NCBI RefSeq assembly: GCF_900142005.1 | Contig: NZ_FQZL01000009.1 | Location: 62,001 to 126,000, forward strand | Length of the DNA: 64,000 nucleotides | Direction of reading: 5' to 3' | Origin: Dethiosulfatibacter aminovorans DSM 17477 | Lineage (GTDB): Bacteria; Bacillota; Clostridia; Tissierellales; Dethiosulfatibacteraceae | Shown: positions 33,788-42,943 of the stretch, in pieces | How positions within the stretch are numbered: the stretch's first letter is position 1 | Layout of the letters: each line of letters starts with the position of its first letter | Notes under the pieces: generated by a model | What the model saw: the letters and a program-made list of their open reading frames with translations, nothing else | What the model was told of the DNA's origin: nothing | Databases searched by the model: none | Translations under genes and position numbers: made by a program

Positions 33788-36478
33788 ATGGAGAAGAAGA
33801 AATTTTTGATATTAGACGGAAACAGCATACTGTTCAGAGCTTTCTATGCTCTGCCTCCATTGAAAAACAAGAAAGGAATATATACAAATGCAGTCTATGG
33901 ATTTCTGAGCATGATGTACAAGTTGCTGGATGAATACAAGCCTGATTATATTGTCACGGCCTTTGACCCAAAGAAGCCGACCTTCAGACATGAAAAGTAC
34001 AAGGAATACAAGGCTGGAAGAGCCAAGGCTCCCAATGAGCTTGTTATGCAGTTCGGTCTCATAAGGGATGTGCTTGAACTTCATGGCATCAAGCATCTTG
34101 AGATTGAAGGATATGAAGCGGACGATGTTGCGGGAAGCTTGTCCAAGTTTGCAGCAGCTCAGGGTATAGAGGTGTACATGGTCACAAGCGACAGGGACTA
34201 CCTTCAGCTTGTTGATGATGATGTGTATGTGCTTATAACCAAGAAGGGTGTAACCAACACTGTCAAGTATACCAGGGAGCTAATGGAAGAAGAATATGGA
34301 ATGACTCCCAAACAGTTCATAGACCTTAAGGCGTTGATGGGAGACAGCTCAGACAATATTCCGGGAGTAAAGGGTGTTGGCGAAAAGACGGGTATGAAAC
34401 TTATCCACCAGTTTGAAACCCTTGAAGGAATCTATGAAAATATTGGAGAAGTTAAAGGTAAACTGAAGGAAAAGCTGGAATCTGAAAAGATGCAGGCATA
34501 TATGAGCAGGGATCTTGCAACCATAGTGACAGAAATTCCCATGGAGTGCTCCATGGAAGATTTTCTGTACAAGGAAGTTGACGGAGACGAGCTTATGGAG
34601 ATGTACAAGGAGTTCGGATTCAGACAGTTCATGAACAGGCTGAAGTCTGAAGACAAGCAATTGTCACTTTTTTCAATGGGAGAAGGGGATAAGGAAGAAG
34701 ACAGGAAACCGGAATCTAAAAAGGTAGAAGTTGTTGAAATTGACAGCAAGAAGCTCTACGGTGAAATAAACTCGGCCTCACAAATGGCGATAAAGGTCCT
34801 ATATGACGGAGAAAGAGCACTTTATTCGAAACCTGTAGCCATGGGTGTAATGATTGATGACAAACGGGTCTTTTATATTGAGGATAATATTGAGGAATCC
34901 ATTGTGTCAATCAAGGAAATTCTGGAGAATCCGTCTGTTGAAAAATTTAGCCACGATATAAAGGATGAAATTATTTTGTTTGACAAGCTTGGTATAAGCC
35001 TGGAAGGCGTGAAATTTGACACCATGATTGGCAAGTATCTGCTGGAGCCATCGGAATCGTCATATTCTATAGACAAGCTTGTGTTTGAATATTTGGATCT
35101 TGATATAAAAGGTGAAAAGGATTATCTGGGGTCCGGCAAAAATAAAAAGGTCTTTTCGGGTATTGAACCTGAAGACAGAAAGGAATTTTTGTCCAACCAA
35201 CTGTCCGGCGTATGGAACATAAAGGATAAAATGGAAAAGCAGATAATGGAAGCGGACATGGACAGTCTGTACAATGAAATAGAACTGCCGCTGGTTGAGA
35301 TAATGGCATCAATGGAGATATTGGGATTCAAGATCAATACGGAAGAGCTCAAAGCCATTGGCGAGAGGCTGGGCAGAAAGATAGAGATACTTGAAGAGAT
35401 AATCTACGACTTTGCAGATGAGGTTTTCAACATAAATTCACCAAAACAACTGGGAGAAATTCTTTTCGACAAGCTTGGACTTCCTGTAATAAAGAAAACC
35501 AAAACCGGATATTCCACAAATGCCGAGGTCCTTGACAAGCTCAAGTTGAAACATCCAATAGTCTTGAAGATACTTGAGTACAGGCAGCTGGCAAAGCTCA
35601 AGTCAACATATGTTGATGGACTGTTGAATGTTGTTGACAAGGAGACAGGAAGAGTGCATTCCTCATTCAAACAGACTATAGCAAGTACGGGCAGGATAAG
35701 TTCCACAGAACCCAACCTGCAGAACATTCCCGTCAAGACTGAAGAAGGCAGGGAACTGAGGAAGGTGTTTGTACATGAAGTCGGCAGAAAATTGGTTGAC
35801 GCGGACTACTCCCAGATAGAGTTAAGGGTGCTGGCACACCTGTCAGATGATGAAAACCTGAAATCAGCGTTCATAAACAATGAGGATATCCACAGAAAGA
35901 CAGCCGCACAGGTGTTCCATGTTGAAGAGGATGAAGTGACATCAATCATGAGAAGCAGAGCAAAGGCTGTAAACTTTGGAATAGTTTATGGAATAAGTGA
36001 TTATGGTCTAAGCAGGGACCTTGACATACCTCGCAAGGAATCAAAGGAGTATATAGAAAACTATTTGAATTTCTTTGGAGGTGTAAAGGATTACATGGAC
36101 AACATCGTCAAGCAGGGAAAGAAGGATGGTTATGTTGATACAATCTTCGGAAGAAGGAGATACATACCTGAGCTGAATTCAAGAAATTTCAATATAAGGG
36201 CTCTGGGTGAAAGACTTGCCCTCAACACTCCCGTACAAGGAACTGCAGCGGATATAATCAAAAAGGCTATGATAAATGTTTATTTCAGACTTAAGGAAAA
36301 CAACATGAAGTCCAGGCTTATTCTTCAGATACATGATGAACTCATCATAGAAGCAGTGGAGGAAGAGCTTGAAGATGTTAAGCTTATTCTGAAAAATGAA
36401 ATGGAAAAGGCTGCAGAGCTAAAGGTGCCCTTGACTGTAGACATGAATATTGGAGATACGTGGTATGATACAAAATAA
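33788..36478 (+). CDS. polA: DNA polymerase I
   Basis: An 896-residue repair/Okazaki-fragment polymerase. N-terminal 5'-3' exonuclease (about 1-290: LDGNSILFRAFYALPP, YKAGRAKAPNELVMQF, EADDVAGSL, KALMGDSSDNIPGVKGVGEKT), a middle 3'-5' exonuclease-like domain and the C-terminal polymerase (TGRISSTEPNLQNIPV, DADYSQIELRVLAHLS, RAKAVNFGIVYGISDYGLS, QIHDELIIE). The middle domain lacks the acidic metal ligands (for instance the DxE position reads VLYDGE), so proofreading is probably absent, as in Bacillus and Taq enzymes. Overlaps coaE by 14 bases. Confidence 0.97.
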   Translation: MEKKKFLILDGNSILFRAFYALPPLKNKKGIYTNAVYGFLSMMYKLLDEYKPDYIVTAFDPKKPTFRHEKYKEYKAGRAKAPNELVMQFGLIRDVLELHGIKHLEIEGYEADDVAGSLSKFAAAQGIEVYMVTSDRDYLQLVDDDVYVLITKKGVTNTVKYTRELMEEEYGMTPKQFIDLKALMGDSSDNIPGVKGVGEKTGMKLIHQFETLEGIYENIGEVKGKLKEKLESEKMQAYMSRDLATIVTEIPMECSMEDFLYKEVDGDELMEMYKEFGFRQFMNRLKSEDKQLSLFSMGEGDKEEDRKPESKKVEVVEIDSKKLYGEINSASQMAIKVLYDGERALYSKPVAMGVMIDDKRVFYIEDNIEESIVSIKEILENPSVEKFSHDIKDEIILFDKLGISLEGVKFDTMIGKYLLEPSESSYSIDKLVFEYLDLDIKGEKDYLGSGKNKKVFSGIEPEDRKEFLSNQLSGVWNIKDKMEKQIMEADMDSLYNEIELPLVEIMASMEILGFKINTEELKAIGERLGRKIEILEEIIYDFADEVFNINSPKQLGEILFDKLGLPVIKKTKTGYSTNAEVLDKLKLKHPIVLKILEYRQLAKLKSTYVDGLLNVVDKETGRVHSSFKQTIASTGRISSTEPNLQNIPVKTEEGRELRKVFVHEVGRKLVDADYSQIELRVLAHLSDDENLKSAFINNEDIHRKTAAQVFHVEEDEVTSIMRSRAKAVNFGIVYGISDYGLSRDLDIPRKESKEYIENYLNFFGGVKDYMDNIVKQGKKDGYVDTIFGRRRYIPELNSRNFNIRALGERLALNTPVQGTAADIIKKAMINVYFRLKENNMKSRLILQIHDELIIEAVEEELEDVKLILKNEMEKAAELKVPLTVDMNIGDTWYDTK

Positions 36479-37082
36479 AAGACTCATAATAATTACCGGC
36501 GGAATAGCTACAGGCAAAAGTACTGTATCCAAGACCTTGATGGAGAGAGGATACAAAGTTCTGGATTCGGACAGGATAGTCCATGAACTGTACAACAAGG
36601 GTTCGGTCATTCATGGCGAACTTGTTGAAGCGTTCGGCAGTGGAATACTTGATGACAAGGATGAAATCGACAGAAAGAAGCTTGCAAAAATTGTATTCTC
36701 TTCAGATGACAACAGAAATAGAATAAATGGGATTGTACACAAGGCTGTTATTGAAGAACTTGAAAGACAAATTAATAAAAGCGGGGATAATTTGATATTC
36801 CTTGATATCCCCCTTGCCATTGAGGAACTGGACCATCTCAAGGAATATGGACTTTCCTATGATGAGATATGGCTTGTATATTCCGACAGGGACACGCAGC
36901 TTGAAAGACTGCTTAAAAGAGACAACAGGGGAATGGAGGAATCTGTAAAAATCATAGATTCCCAGATGGACATTGAAGAGAAGAAAAAGCATGCAGACAG
37001 GATAATCGACAACAGCACCACATTGGCAAATCTTATGAAGAATTTGGACAGTGTATTGGAAAAACAGGGTGTGAAGAATTAA
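36465..37082 (+). CDS. coaE: Dephospho-CoA kinase
   Basis: A 205-residue P-loop kinase for the last step of coenzyme A synthesis. Walker A is ITGGIATGKSTVS (9-21), then VLDSDRIVHELY with the substrate Asp, the lid region LERLLKRDNRGMEESVKIIDSQM and the terminal ADRIIDNSTT. The ATG at 36465 lies inside the polA end with GGAG upstream; the polA-coaE pairing is common in Firmicutes. The ATPase fold, lengths and motifs all fit. Confidence 0.93.
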   Translation: MIQNKRLIIITGGIATGKSTVSKTLMERGYKVLDSDRIVHELYNKGSVIHGELVEAFGSGILDDKDEIDRKKLAKIVFSSDDNRNRINGIVHKAVIEELERQINKSGDNLIFLDIPLAIEELDHLKEYGLSYDEIWLVYSDRDTQLERLLKRDNRGMEESVKIIDSQMDIEEKKKHADRIIDNSTTLANLMKNLDSVLEKQGVKN

Positions 37083-37113
37083 ATAAAAAATGCATATCAG
37101 TGGAACTTTAGAT

Positions 37114-37165
37114 AACTTTAAATGGTCTATATAATATGATAAGATATCAGTTATTTAAAGTTTTT
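37114..37165 (+). terminator. Possible long-loop terminator after coaE
   Basis: AACTTTAAAT (37114-37123) pairs perfectly with ATTTAAAGTT (37153-37162) followed by TTTC. The 29-base A+T-rich loop and stem make it weak; a TATAAT at 37130-37135 in the loop may instead belong to a promoter for the next gene. Confidence 0.4.
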
Positions 37166-37232
37166 CTTTGTCAAGAAGAAGAGGATAACGCTGCAAAAAT
37201 GAATAAAATGATAGCGCGCAAAGAGGAAAAGT

Positions 37233-38309
37233 ATGAAGCAATATAAAAAAGTCATACTGTATTTTATTTTCTATATGATACTTGTTCAGATGTTTCTGCC
37301 TGAAATGGTGGATTCATCAATAATATATGACTATAGGATAGAGTATGATCTAATAAAAAACAAACATGAAAACATAAGGATAGCCCTTGAACAGATAGGT
37401 CGGGCAATAAGCGAAGAAGAAGTGGACGATTATATAGTCCTGGTAGGAGATTCTGTAATGTACAGTTCTCCAGGCACTCGAACTCAATCAATCGGATACT
37501 ATATGGAAAAAATCCTTCAAGAGGATGGAAGGAATATAGGTGTTTTCAATCTGTCAATACCTTCGAATCAGATTGGTGATATATATGCAATACTGCTTTT
37601 GATGGATGATTATAATATCTCAAGAGATAATGTTGTCATAGATATTTTATATCAGGGGTTTGTAGGAAGAAATCCTTATCCGGCGCCTGTTTTCTGGTTT
37701 GCAGACATCCTTGAGGAAAAGGACCTTGAAGCATACAATCATTGTTACGACCTGGAAGTCATGAATGACAAGATTAGTTCAGTTGGTGAAAAAAGAATTG
37801 TTGATGAATTGAAAAAGTCAATTTTCAATAAAATGTCCATTATGAAATACAAGGATATAATGAAGGCAGGGTTTGTGAAGAAGTTCAATGGAATCGATCA
37901 AAGTCTGTCAAGTGAAGGAGAGTCATGGGAAGAAAAGGATTTTCTTGTAGGTATGCTGGACGAACCTACCATGTACAGAATTTTCAGCACAAAAGAATTT
38001 GACATGACAGAGAAGAACTATCAGATATATTTTCTCGAGAAGATAATGAAGCTTCAGGAAGGAAAGAACACCTTGTTCTTTATGCATCCTGCAAACAAGG
38101 CACTTCTTGACAAGGTAAAAGAGACACCTGGATATGATGACAATCTTGAACTGGTACAGGAATATTTTGATTCAAGGGACGCTGAATATTATGATATGAC
38201 AGGATTTATCGAGAATAACAAATATTCAGACCATCTTCATCTCATACCTGAGGGATATAGAATATTGGCTGAAGAATTGGTAGAAATTACATTCTGCTGG
38301 TTTAACTAG
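37233..38309 (+). CDS. Membrane-anchored SGNH/GDSL-like esterase or acyl-carrier partner of MBOAT
   Basis: A 358-residue protein with one N-terminal helix (about 6-22) and an extracellular SGNH-like domain. Block I is VLVGDSVMYSS (Ser74), the Asn block is probably SIPSNQIGD, and the C-terminal catalytic pair is D333-x-x-H336 in SDHLHLIPEGY. With the MBOAT acyltransferase nine bases downstream, it resembles AlgJ/AlgX, DltD or PatB-like partners that finish O-acylation of an extracellular polymer. The acceptor is unknown; no polysaccharide operon is adjacent. A GAGGAAAAG site precedes the ATG. Confidence 0.8.
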   Translation: MKQYKKVILYFIFYMILVQMFLPEMVDSSIIYDYRIEYDLIKNKHENIRIALEQIGRAISEEEVDDYIVLVGDSVMYSSPGTRTQSIGYYMEKILQEDGRNIGVFNLSIPSNQIGDIYAILLLMDDYNISRDNVVIDILYQGFVGRNPYPAPVFWFADILEEKDLEAYNHCYDLEVMNDKISSVGEKRIVDELKKSIFNKMSIMKYKDIMKAGFVKKFNGIDQSLSSEGESWEEKDFLVGMLDEPTMYRIFSTKEFDMTEKNYQIYFLEKIMKLQEGKNTLFFMHPANKALLDKVKETPGYDDNLELVQEYFDSRDAEYYDMTGFIENNKYSDHLHLIPEGYRILAEELVEITFCWFN

Positions 38310-38318
38310 GAGGTTGAC

Positions 38319-39740
38319 ATGCTGTTTCATTCATTTGAGTTTTTAATATTATTAAGCATTACGGTGCTTGTGTATTATATTTTCCCTAAATCAAGGGTTT
38401 ATGCTTTAGCCTGGGCAAATTTGCTGTTTTATGGTGCATCAGGGTTCAATTATCTGGTATTATTTGGAATAGTGACCTTCATATCATATTTCCTTGCTTT
38501 AAAGCTTCATGAAAGCAAAAACAATCTGTACTATTATCTTGGACTTGGATTGAATCTTTTGAATCTATTGTTTTTCAAGTATTCGGGATTTTTGCTTTCC
38601 AATTTGACCAGCCTGCTAAACATCGGATTTCAAAACCAGGATGAATTCATTTCAAGGATAATACTTCCTGTTGGCATTTCCTTCTACACATTTCAGATCA
38701 TTGCATATATGACAGATGTTAAGAGGGATGAAATAGAGCCTGAAAGATCATTTATCAGGTTTTGGGTTTTTATATCGTTTTTTGGCCAGCTCATAGCAGG
38801 GCCAATAATGAGGGGATACCAGTTTCTTCCGCAAATAAATGATGTCAAGAGCTGCATCTGGAAGGAATCCAGGCTCAAGTACGGCATCTATTATATAATG
38901 ATGGGGCTTTCAAAAAAGTTATTGTTTGCAGACTATCTGGCAACTTATGCAAACAGGTTCTTTGACAGTTATATGAATTTTACCATGTTGGACGGATGGA
39001 TAGCTGCATGGCTTTTTGCATTTCAGATATATTTCGATTTTTCGGCGTACAGTGAAATTGCAGTAGGGGTAGGTCACCTGTTTGATTTGGACCTTGACAT
39101 CAATTTCAAGTCTCCATATATCAGCAGGAGTCCAAAGGAGTTTTGGAAGAGATGGCATATAACCCTTTCATCCTGGATAAGGGATTATATCTATATACCT
39201 CTTGGGGGCAACAAAAATGGATTTGTCATGCAGTGCATGTTTCTCATGACCGCAATGACCTTGTCGGGAATGTGGCACGGTGCGGCATGGACTTTTATTG
39301 TTTGGGGAGCATACCACGGACTTCTGGTTATTTTTCACAATATCTATCTGAGATATTTTTCCGATTTTAGAAACAAGCTGAAAGACAAGAAATGGTACAA
39401 TGCCTTATCCGTATTTGTTTTTTTCAATCTAACAAGCATAGGATGGGTGTTCTTCAGGGCAAAGTCATTCTCACAGGCAATACAAATAATCGGTAAGATG
39501 TTTAATGCAGGCAACTTGACGATTACATCATTCCAGGTGAAATACCTTGTGATAGTCGCAGGCCTCTGTCTCATGCATGTGGTTGAATATCTTGTAAGGA
39601 AAAATGAGCAAGAAATTGCAGGGAAAATCCAGAAACATGTACCGGTGCCCCTTCGTGCATTGGGATATACGGTTATGGTGCTGGCTCTTTTGGTCATAGC
39701 TCAAACGGAACAAAGCACTTTCATTTATTTCCAGTTTTAG
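38319..39740 (+). CDS. MBOAT family O-acyltransferase (AlgI/DltB-like)
   Basis: A 473-residue polytopic membrane enzyme that passes an acyl group across the membrane to a partner protein or polymer. The MBOAT signature KRWHITLSSWIRDYIYIPLGGNKNG and the catalytic His320 in SGMWHGAAWTFIVWGAYHGL are present, and LPVGISFYTFQIIAYMTDV near residue 110-130 is AlgI-like. AGGAGG lies before the ATG. It forms a two-gene operon with the SGNH protein. The closest named relatives by motif are AlgI and PatA/DltB; the acceptor cannot be told. Confidence 0.92.
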   Translation: MLFHSFEFLILLSITVLVYYIFPKSRVYALAWANLLFYGASGFNYLVLFGIVTFISYFLALKLHESKNNLYYYLGLGLNLLNLLFFKYSGFLLSNLTSLLNIGFQNQDEFISRIILPVGISFYTFQIIAYMTDVKRDEIEPERSFIRFWVFISFFGQLIAGPIMRGYQFLPQINDVKSCIWKESRLKYGIYYIMMGLSKKLLFADYLATYANRFFDSYMNFTMLDGWIAAWLFAFQIYFDFSAYSEIAVGVGHLFDLDLDINFKSPYISRSPKEFWKRWHITLSSWIRDYIYIPLGGNKNGFVMQCMFLMTAMTLSGMWHGAAWTFIVWGAYHGLLVIFHNIYLRYFSDFRNKLKDKKWYNALSVFVFFNLTSIGWVFFRAKSFSQAIQIIGKMFNAGNLTITSFQVKYLVIVAGLCLMHVVEYLVRKNEQEIAGKIQKHVPVPLRALGYTVMVLALLVIAQTEQSTFIYFQF

Positions 39741-39787
39741 AAAATGAAGGGTTTGTAAAATTATTTGAATAAATTGTTAATTTTTAC

Positions 39788-39816
39788 TTTACAAACCTCT
39801 CCTTTTCTATTATAAT
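39788..39816 (+). promoter_or_regulatory. Promoter of tRNA-Leu
   Basis: TTTACA (39788-39793), 17-base spacer, TATAAT (39811-39816), 38 bases before the tRNA 5' end. Confidence 0.75.
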
Positions 39817-39854
39817 AATCAAGCGGTCGAAAAAAGGACGCAACAATTAAATAT

Positions 39855-39939
39855 GCGGATGTGGTGGAACGGCAGACACGCTGTCTTGAGGGGGCAGTGC
39901 CCAATGGGTGTGGGGGTTCAAATCCCCCCGTCCGCACCA
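39855..39939 (+). tRNA. tRNA-Leu (anticodon GAG)
   Basis: The acceptor GCGGATG (39855-39861) pairs with CGTCCGC (39929-39935), with discriminator A and encoded CCA at 39937-39939. The anticodon loop has TT-GAG (anticodon 39888-39890), a long variable arm (TGCCCAATGGGTGT) follows and the T arm is GGGGGTTCAAATCCCCC. The class II structure fits leucine; it reads CUC and CUU. It has its own promoter and terminator. Confidence 0.95.
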
Positions 39940-39947
39940 AGAAAATT

Positions 39948-39975
39948 AACGAGCTTAAGAGCTCGTTTTTTGTTG
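39948..39975 (+). terminator. Terminator of tRNA-Leu
   Basis: AACGAGCT (39948-39955) pairs perfectly with AGCTCGTT (39960-39967), loop TAAG, then TTTTTGTTG. Confidence 0.88.
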
Positions 39976-40002
39976 TTCATTTTACGAGGGATATTTAGTT
40001 GT

Positions 40003-40030
40003 TTGAAAAGATATGGAATTGAGATATAAT
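40003..40030 (+). promoter_or_regulatory. Promoter of malQ operon
   Basis: TTGAAA (40003-40008), 16-base spacer, TATAAT (40025-40030). The ~120-base leader contains a hairpin AACGTTTGT/ACAAATGTT around 40046-40068 of unknown function. Confidence 0.6.
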
Positions 40031-40157
40031 ATTATCAACCTGGAGAACGTTTGTTTGAACAAATGTTATGTATATTGGAAATACAATATGTTATAATGAA
40101 TTATTCAATATTGATTGAAATTGTTTTTTACAACTAAAAATAGAAGGTGGTATTAAA

Positions 40158-41654
40158 ATGAGATTCCCAAGAAAAAGCGGTATTTTGCTCCATATTTCAT
40201 CCCTGCCGTCAAAATACGGCATTGGAGACATGGGTGATGAGGCACGTGAATTCATAGATTTTCTTCTGAAGTCAAAACAAGGGCTTTGGCAGGTACTTCC
40301 CTTGAATCCTGTAGACGAGTATAATTCACCATACAAGTCACCTTCTGTTTTTGCAGGCAACACTATGTTTATAAGTCCGGAGCTTTTGCTTGAGGATGGT
40401 TATTTGCTACCTGAGGACCTGCAAAATGTTCCTGAATTTTCAGACAAGAGGGTTGACTTTCCAGGGGTGGGAAAGTTCAAGGAAGCTATTTTTAGAAAAG
40501 CCTTTAATAAATTCAAGCATATGATGGATTTTGGAGAAAAAAGTTTGAAGGAAGATTTTGAATATTTCGTTTCATCAAGTGAATTTTGGATAGATGATTT
40601 TGCATTGTATGTTTCACTGTCAAAGATGTTAGAAGCCAGGGACTGGACTAGCTGGAGCAGACATCTCACAGGCAGGGAAGAAAACAAATTGAGTGAGTAT
40701 AGGGATAAACTCAAAGAAGAAATATTCTATGAAAAGTTTCTTCAATATATTTTTCATAAACAGTGGGATGAACTTAAAAAATATGCGAATGAAAGGGGTA
40801 TAAGAATAATTGGCGATATTCCAATTTATACAGACCTTGAAAGTGCTGATGTATGGTGTCATCAAGAACTTTTTAAACTGGATTCAAAGGGGATTCCCGT
40901 CACTGTGGCAGGCGTTCCCCCTGACTATTTCAGTAAAACGGGACAGCTTTGGGAAAATCCCGTATACAGGTGGGATGAAATGGCCAAGGATGGTTATTTT
41001 TGGTGGAGAAAGAGGCTGGAGAATACACTGGAAAAGTTTGATATTATAAGACTGGACCATTTCAGAGGATTTGAAGCCTACTGGGAGGTCTCCTACGGAG
41101 AGGAAACAGCTATAAACGGCAGCTGGTCAAAGGGCCCGGGTTATGATTTCTTTTCAAGTCTAAAGGACTGTCTAGGTGAAATGCATGTAATAGCAGAAGA
41201 CCTGGGTCATATAACAGAAGAGGTTCATGAACTTAGAAACAGACTTGGATATCCAGGAATGAAGATACTTCAGTTTGAAAATCTGGATGATTTTGAAGAT
41301 GATGCTTTTCTTCAAAATATTGATTCCAATACTGTGTTCTATACAGGGACACATGACAATGATACACTTTATGGATGGTATAAGAAGGAATATGGAGAAG
41401 CTGAAGAAGGATATGAAGTTGCGTTAAATGAGTGCAGAATCCTTATAGAGAAGCTTTTCAAATGTAGTGCCGACATGGTGGTTATGCCTGTTCAGGATCT
41501 GCTTCTTATGGACAGCAGTGAAAGAATGAATCTTCCCGGAACCAAGCACGGAAATTGGGCATGGAGGCTTTCCAGGAGTCAGTTTGAAAATGACCTTGTA
41601 AAAGGACAAACTGAAGCTCTTGCTGAAATGACAATTGATTGCAAACGAAATTGA
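40158..41654 (+). CDS. malQ: 4-alpha-glucanotransferase (amylomaltase)
   Basis: A 498-residue GH77 enzyme that transfers maltodextrin segments and frees glucose, used in glycogen or maltodextrin breakdown. The opening RKSGILLHISSLPSKYGIGDMGDEAREFIDFL and LPLNPVD are typical. Catalytic regions are IRLDHFRGFEAYW (nucleophile Asp), VIAEDLGHITEEV (acid/base Glu) and TGTHDNDTLYGWY; the end has MNLPGTKHGNWAWRL. Length matches the family. AAGGTGG precedes the ATG. The ROK-type kinase 21 bases downstream would use the glucose released. Confidence 0.95.
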   Translation: MRFPRKSGILLHISSLPSKYGIGDMGDEAREFIDFLLKSKQGLWQVLPLNPVDEYNSPYKSPSVFAGNTMFISPELLLEDGYLLPEDLQNVPEFSDKRVDFPGVGKFKEAIFRKAFNKFKHMMDFGEKSLKEDFEYFVSSSEFWIDDFALYVSLSKMLEARDWTSWSRHLTGREENKLSEYRDKLKEEIFYEKFLQYIFHKQWDELKKYANERGIRIIGDIPIYTDLESADVWCHQELFKLDSKGIPVTVAGVPPDYFSKTGQLWENPVYRWDEMAKDGYFWWRKRLENTLEKFDIIRLDHFRGFEAYWEVSYGEETAINGSWSKGPGYDFFSSLKDCLGEMHVIAEDLGHITEEVHELRNRLGYPGMKILQFENLDDFEDDAFLQNIDSNTVFYTGTHDNDTLYGWYKKEYGEAEEGYEVALNECRILIEKLFKCSADMVVMPVQDLLLMDSSERMNLPGTKHGNWAWRLSRSQFENDLVKGQTEALAEMTIDCKRN

Positions 41655-41674
41655 TTGGTTTGTTGGAGGTAGCA

Positions 41675-42577
41675 ATGAATTTTATTGGAATAGATCTAGG
41701 CGGTACAAATCTCAGGGTTGGAATAATCGATGAAAGAGGCCGTATTCTAGAAAAAAAGACAGCAACAACAGAGGGAGACAAGGGTCCTGAATTTGTAATC
41801 AATAAAATCATTGATACGGTACGAAGCCTAGAAGGATTCTCTGATGCTGTCGCGGTTGGAATAGGAGTGCCTGGAGCCGTAGACTACGAGAATGGGCTTA
41901 TACCATGCTTTACAAATATACCAGGATGGGAGGATGTTAAGCTTAAAACCTTGTTGGAGGAAGCTTTTGGTAAAAAAGTCTATCTGGAAAATGATGCGAA
42001 TGCCGCAGGTTATAGTGAAGCCATAATAGGGGCGGGGAAAGGATGCAACATTGTCCAATACATGACCATAAGCACTGGCGTGGGAGGAGGACTGATAATA
42101 GACGGAAAAGTAATCAGAGGTCAATCGGGAAATGCTTCTGAAATTGCCAAAATTATCCTTCCCTCAAAATATGACTTTGACAAGGTCGGGGATTCAAATC
42201 TGGAAAATCTGGCAAGTGGCACTGCAATCGGCCATTTTGGAAGAAAATTAATAGATGGGGTAGATGACGCCTCTGACGTTTTCAGATTGTATGGAGAAGG
42301 GCATTTGCTTGCAATGGATATAATAGACCATGCTTTGGAATCATTGGCCAGAGGGATTTCCAACATATCTTTTGTAGTCGAACCGGATATATTTGTACTT
42401 GGCGGAGGAGTCATGAATTCATTGAAGCCCTTTCTAGGGGAATTGATGAACAGGGCAAGGACATATATGCCTAAAAGGATGGGGGAAAGGCTGAAAATAG
42501 TACCGGGAATATTGGAAGAGCCTGGGATGATTGGAGTTGTGCTGGTTGCAGCTGAGTTAATTAAGAACACGGATTAA
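41675..42577 (+). CDS. ROK-family sugar kinase (probable glucokinase) without the zinc motif
   Basis: A 300-residue ROK protein. The phosphate-binding FIGIDLGGTNLRVGIIDE (3-20), catalytic D107 in LENDANAAGYSEAI and TISTGVGGGLIIDGKVIRG are present. The usual zinc-binding CxCGxxGCxE after the GxxGEIGH-like segment is missing: here GQSGNASEIAKIILPSKYDFDKVGDSNLENLASG has no Cys. The ATG at 41675 has GGAGGT upstream; the earlier in-frame ATG overlapping malQ lacks one. Operon with malQ suggests glucose phosphorylation; N-acetylglucosamine kinase or another sugar remains possible. Confidence 0.85.
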   Translation: MNFIGIDLGGTNLRVGIIDERGRILEKKTATTEGDKGPEFVINKIIDTVRSLEGFSDAVAVGIGVPGAVDYENGLIPCFTNIPGWEDVKLKTLLEEAFGKKVYLENDANAAGYSEAIIGAGKGCNIVQYMTISTGVGGGLIIDGKVIRGQSGNASEIAKIILPSKYDFDKVGDSNLENLASGTAIGHFGRKLIDGVDDASDVFRLYGEGHLLAMDIIDHALESLARGISNISFVVEPDIFVLGGGVMNSLKPFLGELMNRARTYMPKRMGERLKIVPGILEEPGMIGVVLVAAELIKNTD

Positions 42578-42587
42578 GGCAATAAAA

Positions 42588-42647
42588 CAAGAAAGCAGCA
42601 TAATTCCAGTGCTTCAAGATATTATGCAGTTTTAACTCTCTTAAGCT
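42588..42647 (-). repeat. Structured repeat, copy 4 (short form, internal deletion)
   Basis: On the minus strand it reads AGCTTAAGAGAGTT, then TGAAGCAC-TGGAATTATGCT, then directly GCTTTCTTG. It thus matches copy 2 for its first half and joins straight to the 3' end of the 120-bp form. GCATAAT pairs with ATTATGC, and AAGAGAG with CTTTCTT. Confidence 0.7.
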
Positions 42648-42668
42648 AAAAAATGAAAGGTGATTTCT

Positions 42669-42893
42669 ATGAAAAAAGACATGCTGAGTGAAATGCAAAA
42701 AAACGAGATAATGAAACTTATTATGGGCTATATGGATGAAGAACTTGATGTAGACATGGGAAACATGCAGGCCATGCTTATGCTTGACTTCATACTGAAG
42801 GAGATTGGCCCCTACATATACAAGGCTGGAGTGGACGATGCGGCAAGGTTCATTGGAGACAAGCTTGAGGATTTGTATGAACTGACCATTTAG
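42669..42893 (+). CDS. DUF2164 family protein
   Basis: A 74-residue protein (MKKDMLSEMQKNEIMKLIMGYMDEELDVDMGNM... start; MLDFILKEIGPYIYKAGVDDAARFIGDKLEDLYEL). The E-x-x-D...LLDF-x-x-KEIGPYxYN-x-G-x-x-DA pattern is DUF2164, a small conserved protein of unknown function found across bacteria. The ATG at 42669 follows GAAAGGTG. It is probably a member of the downstream operon (next start 51 bases later). Confidence 0.85.
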   Translation: MKKDMLSEMQKNEIMKLIMGYMDEELDVDMGNMQAMLMLDFILKEIGPYIYKAGVDDAARFIGDKLEDLYELTI

Positions 42894-42943
42894 TATGAAG
42901 ATTTGGCAGACAGAAGGATAAACTAACAATATTTGGAGATGAC

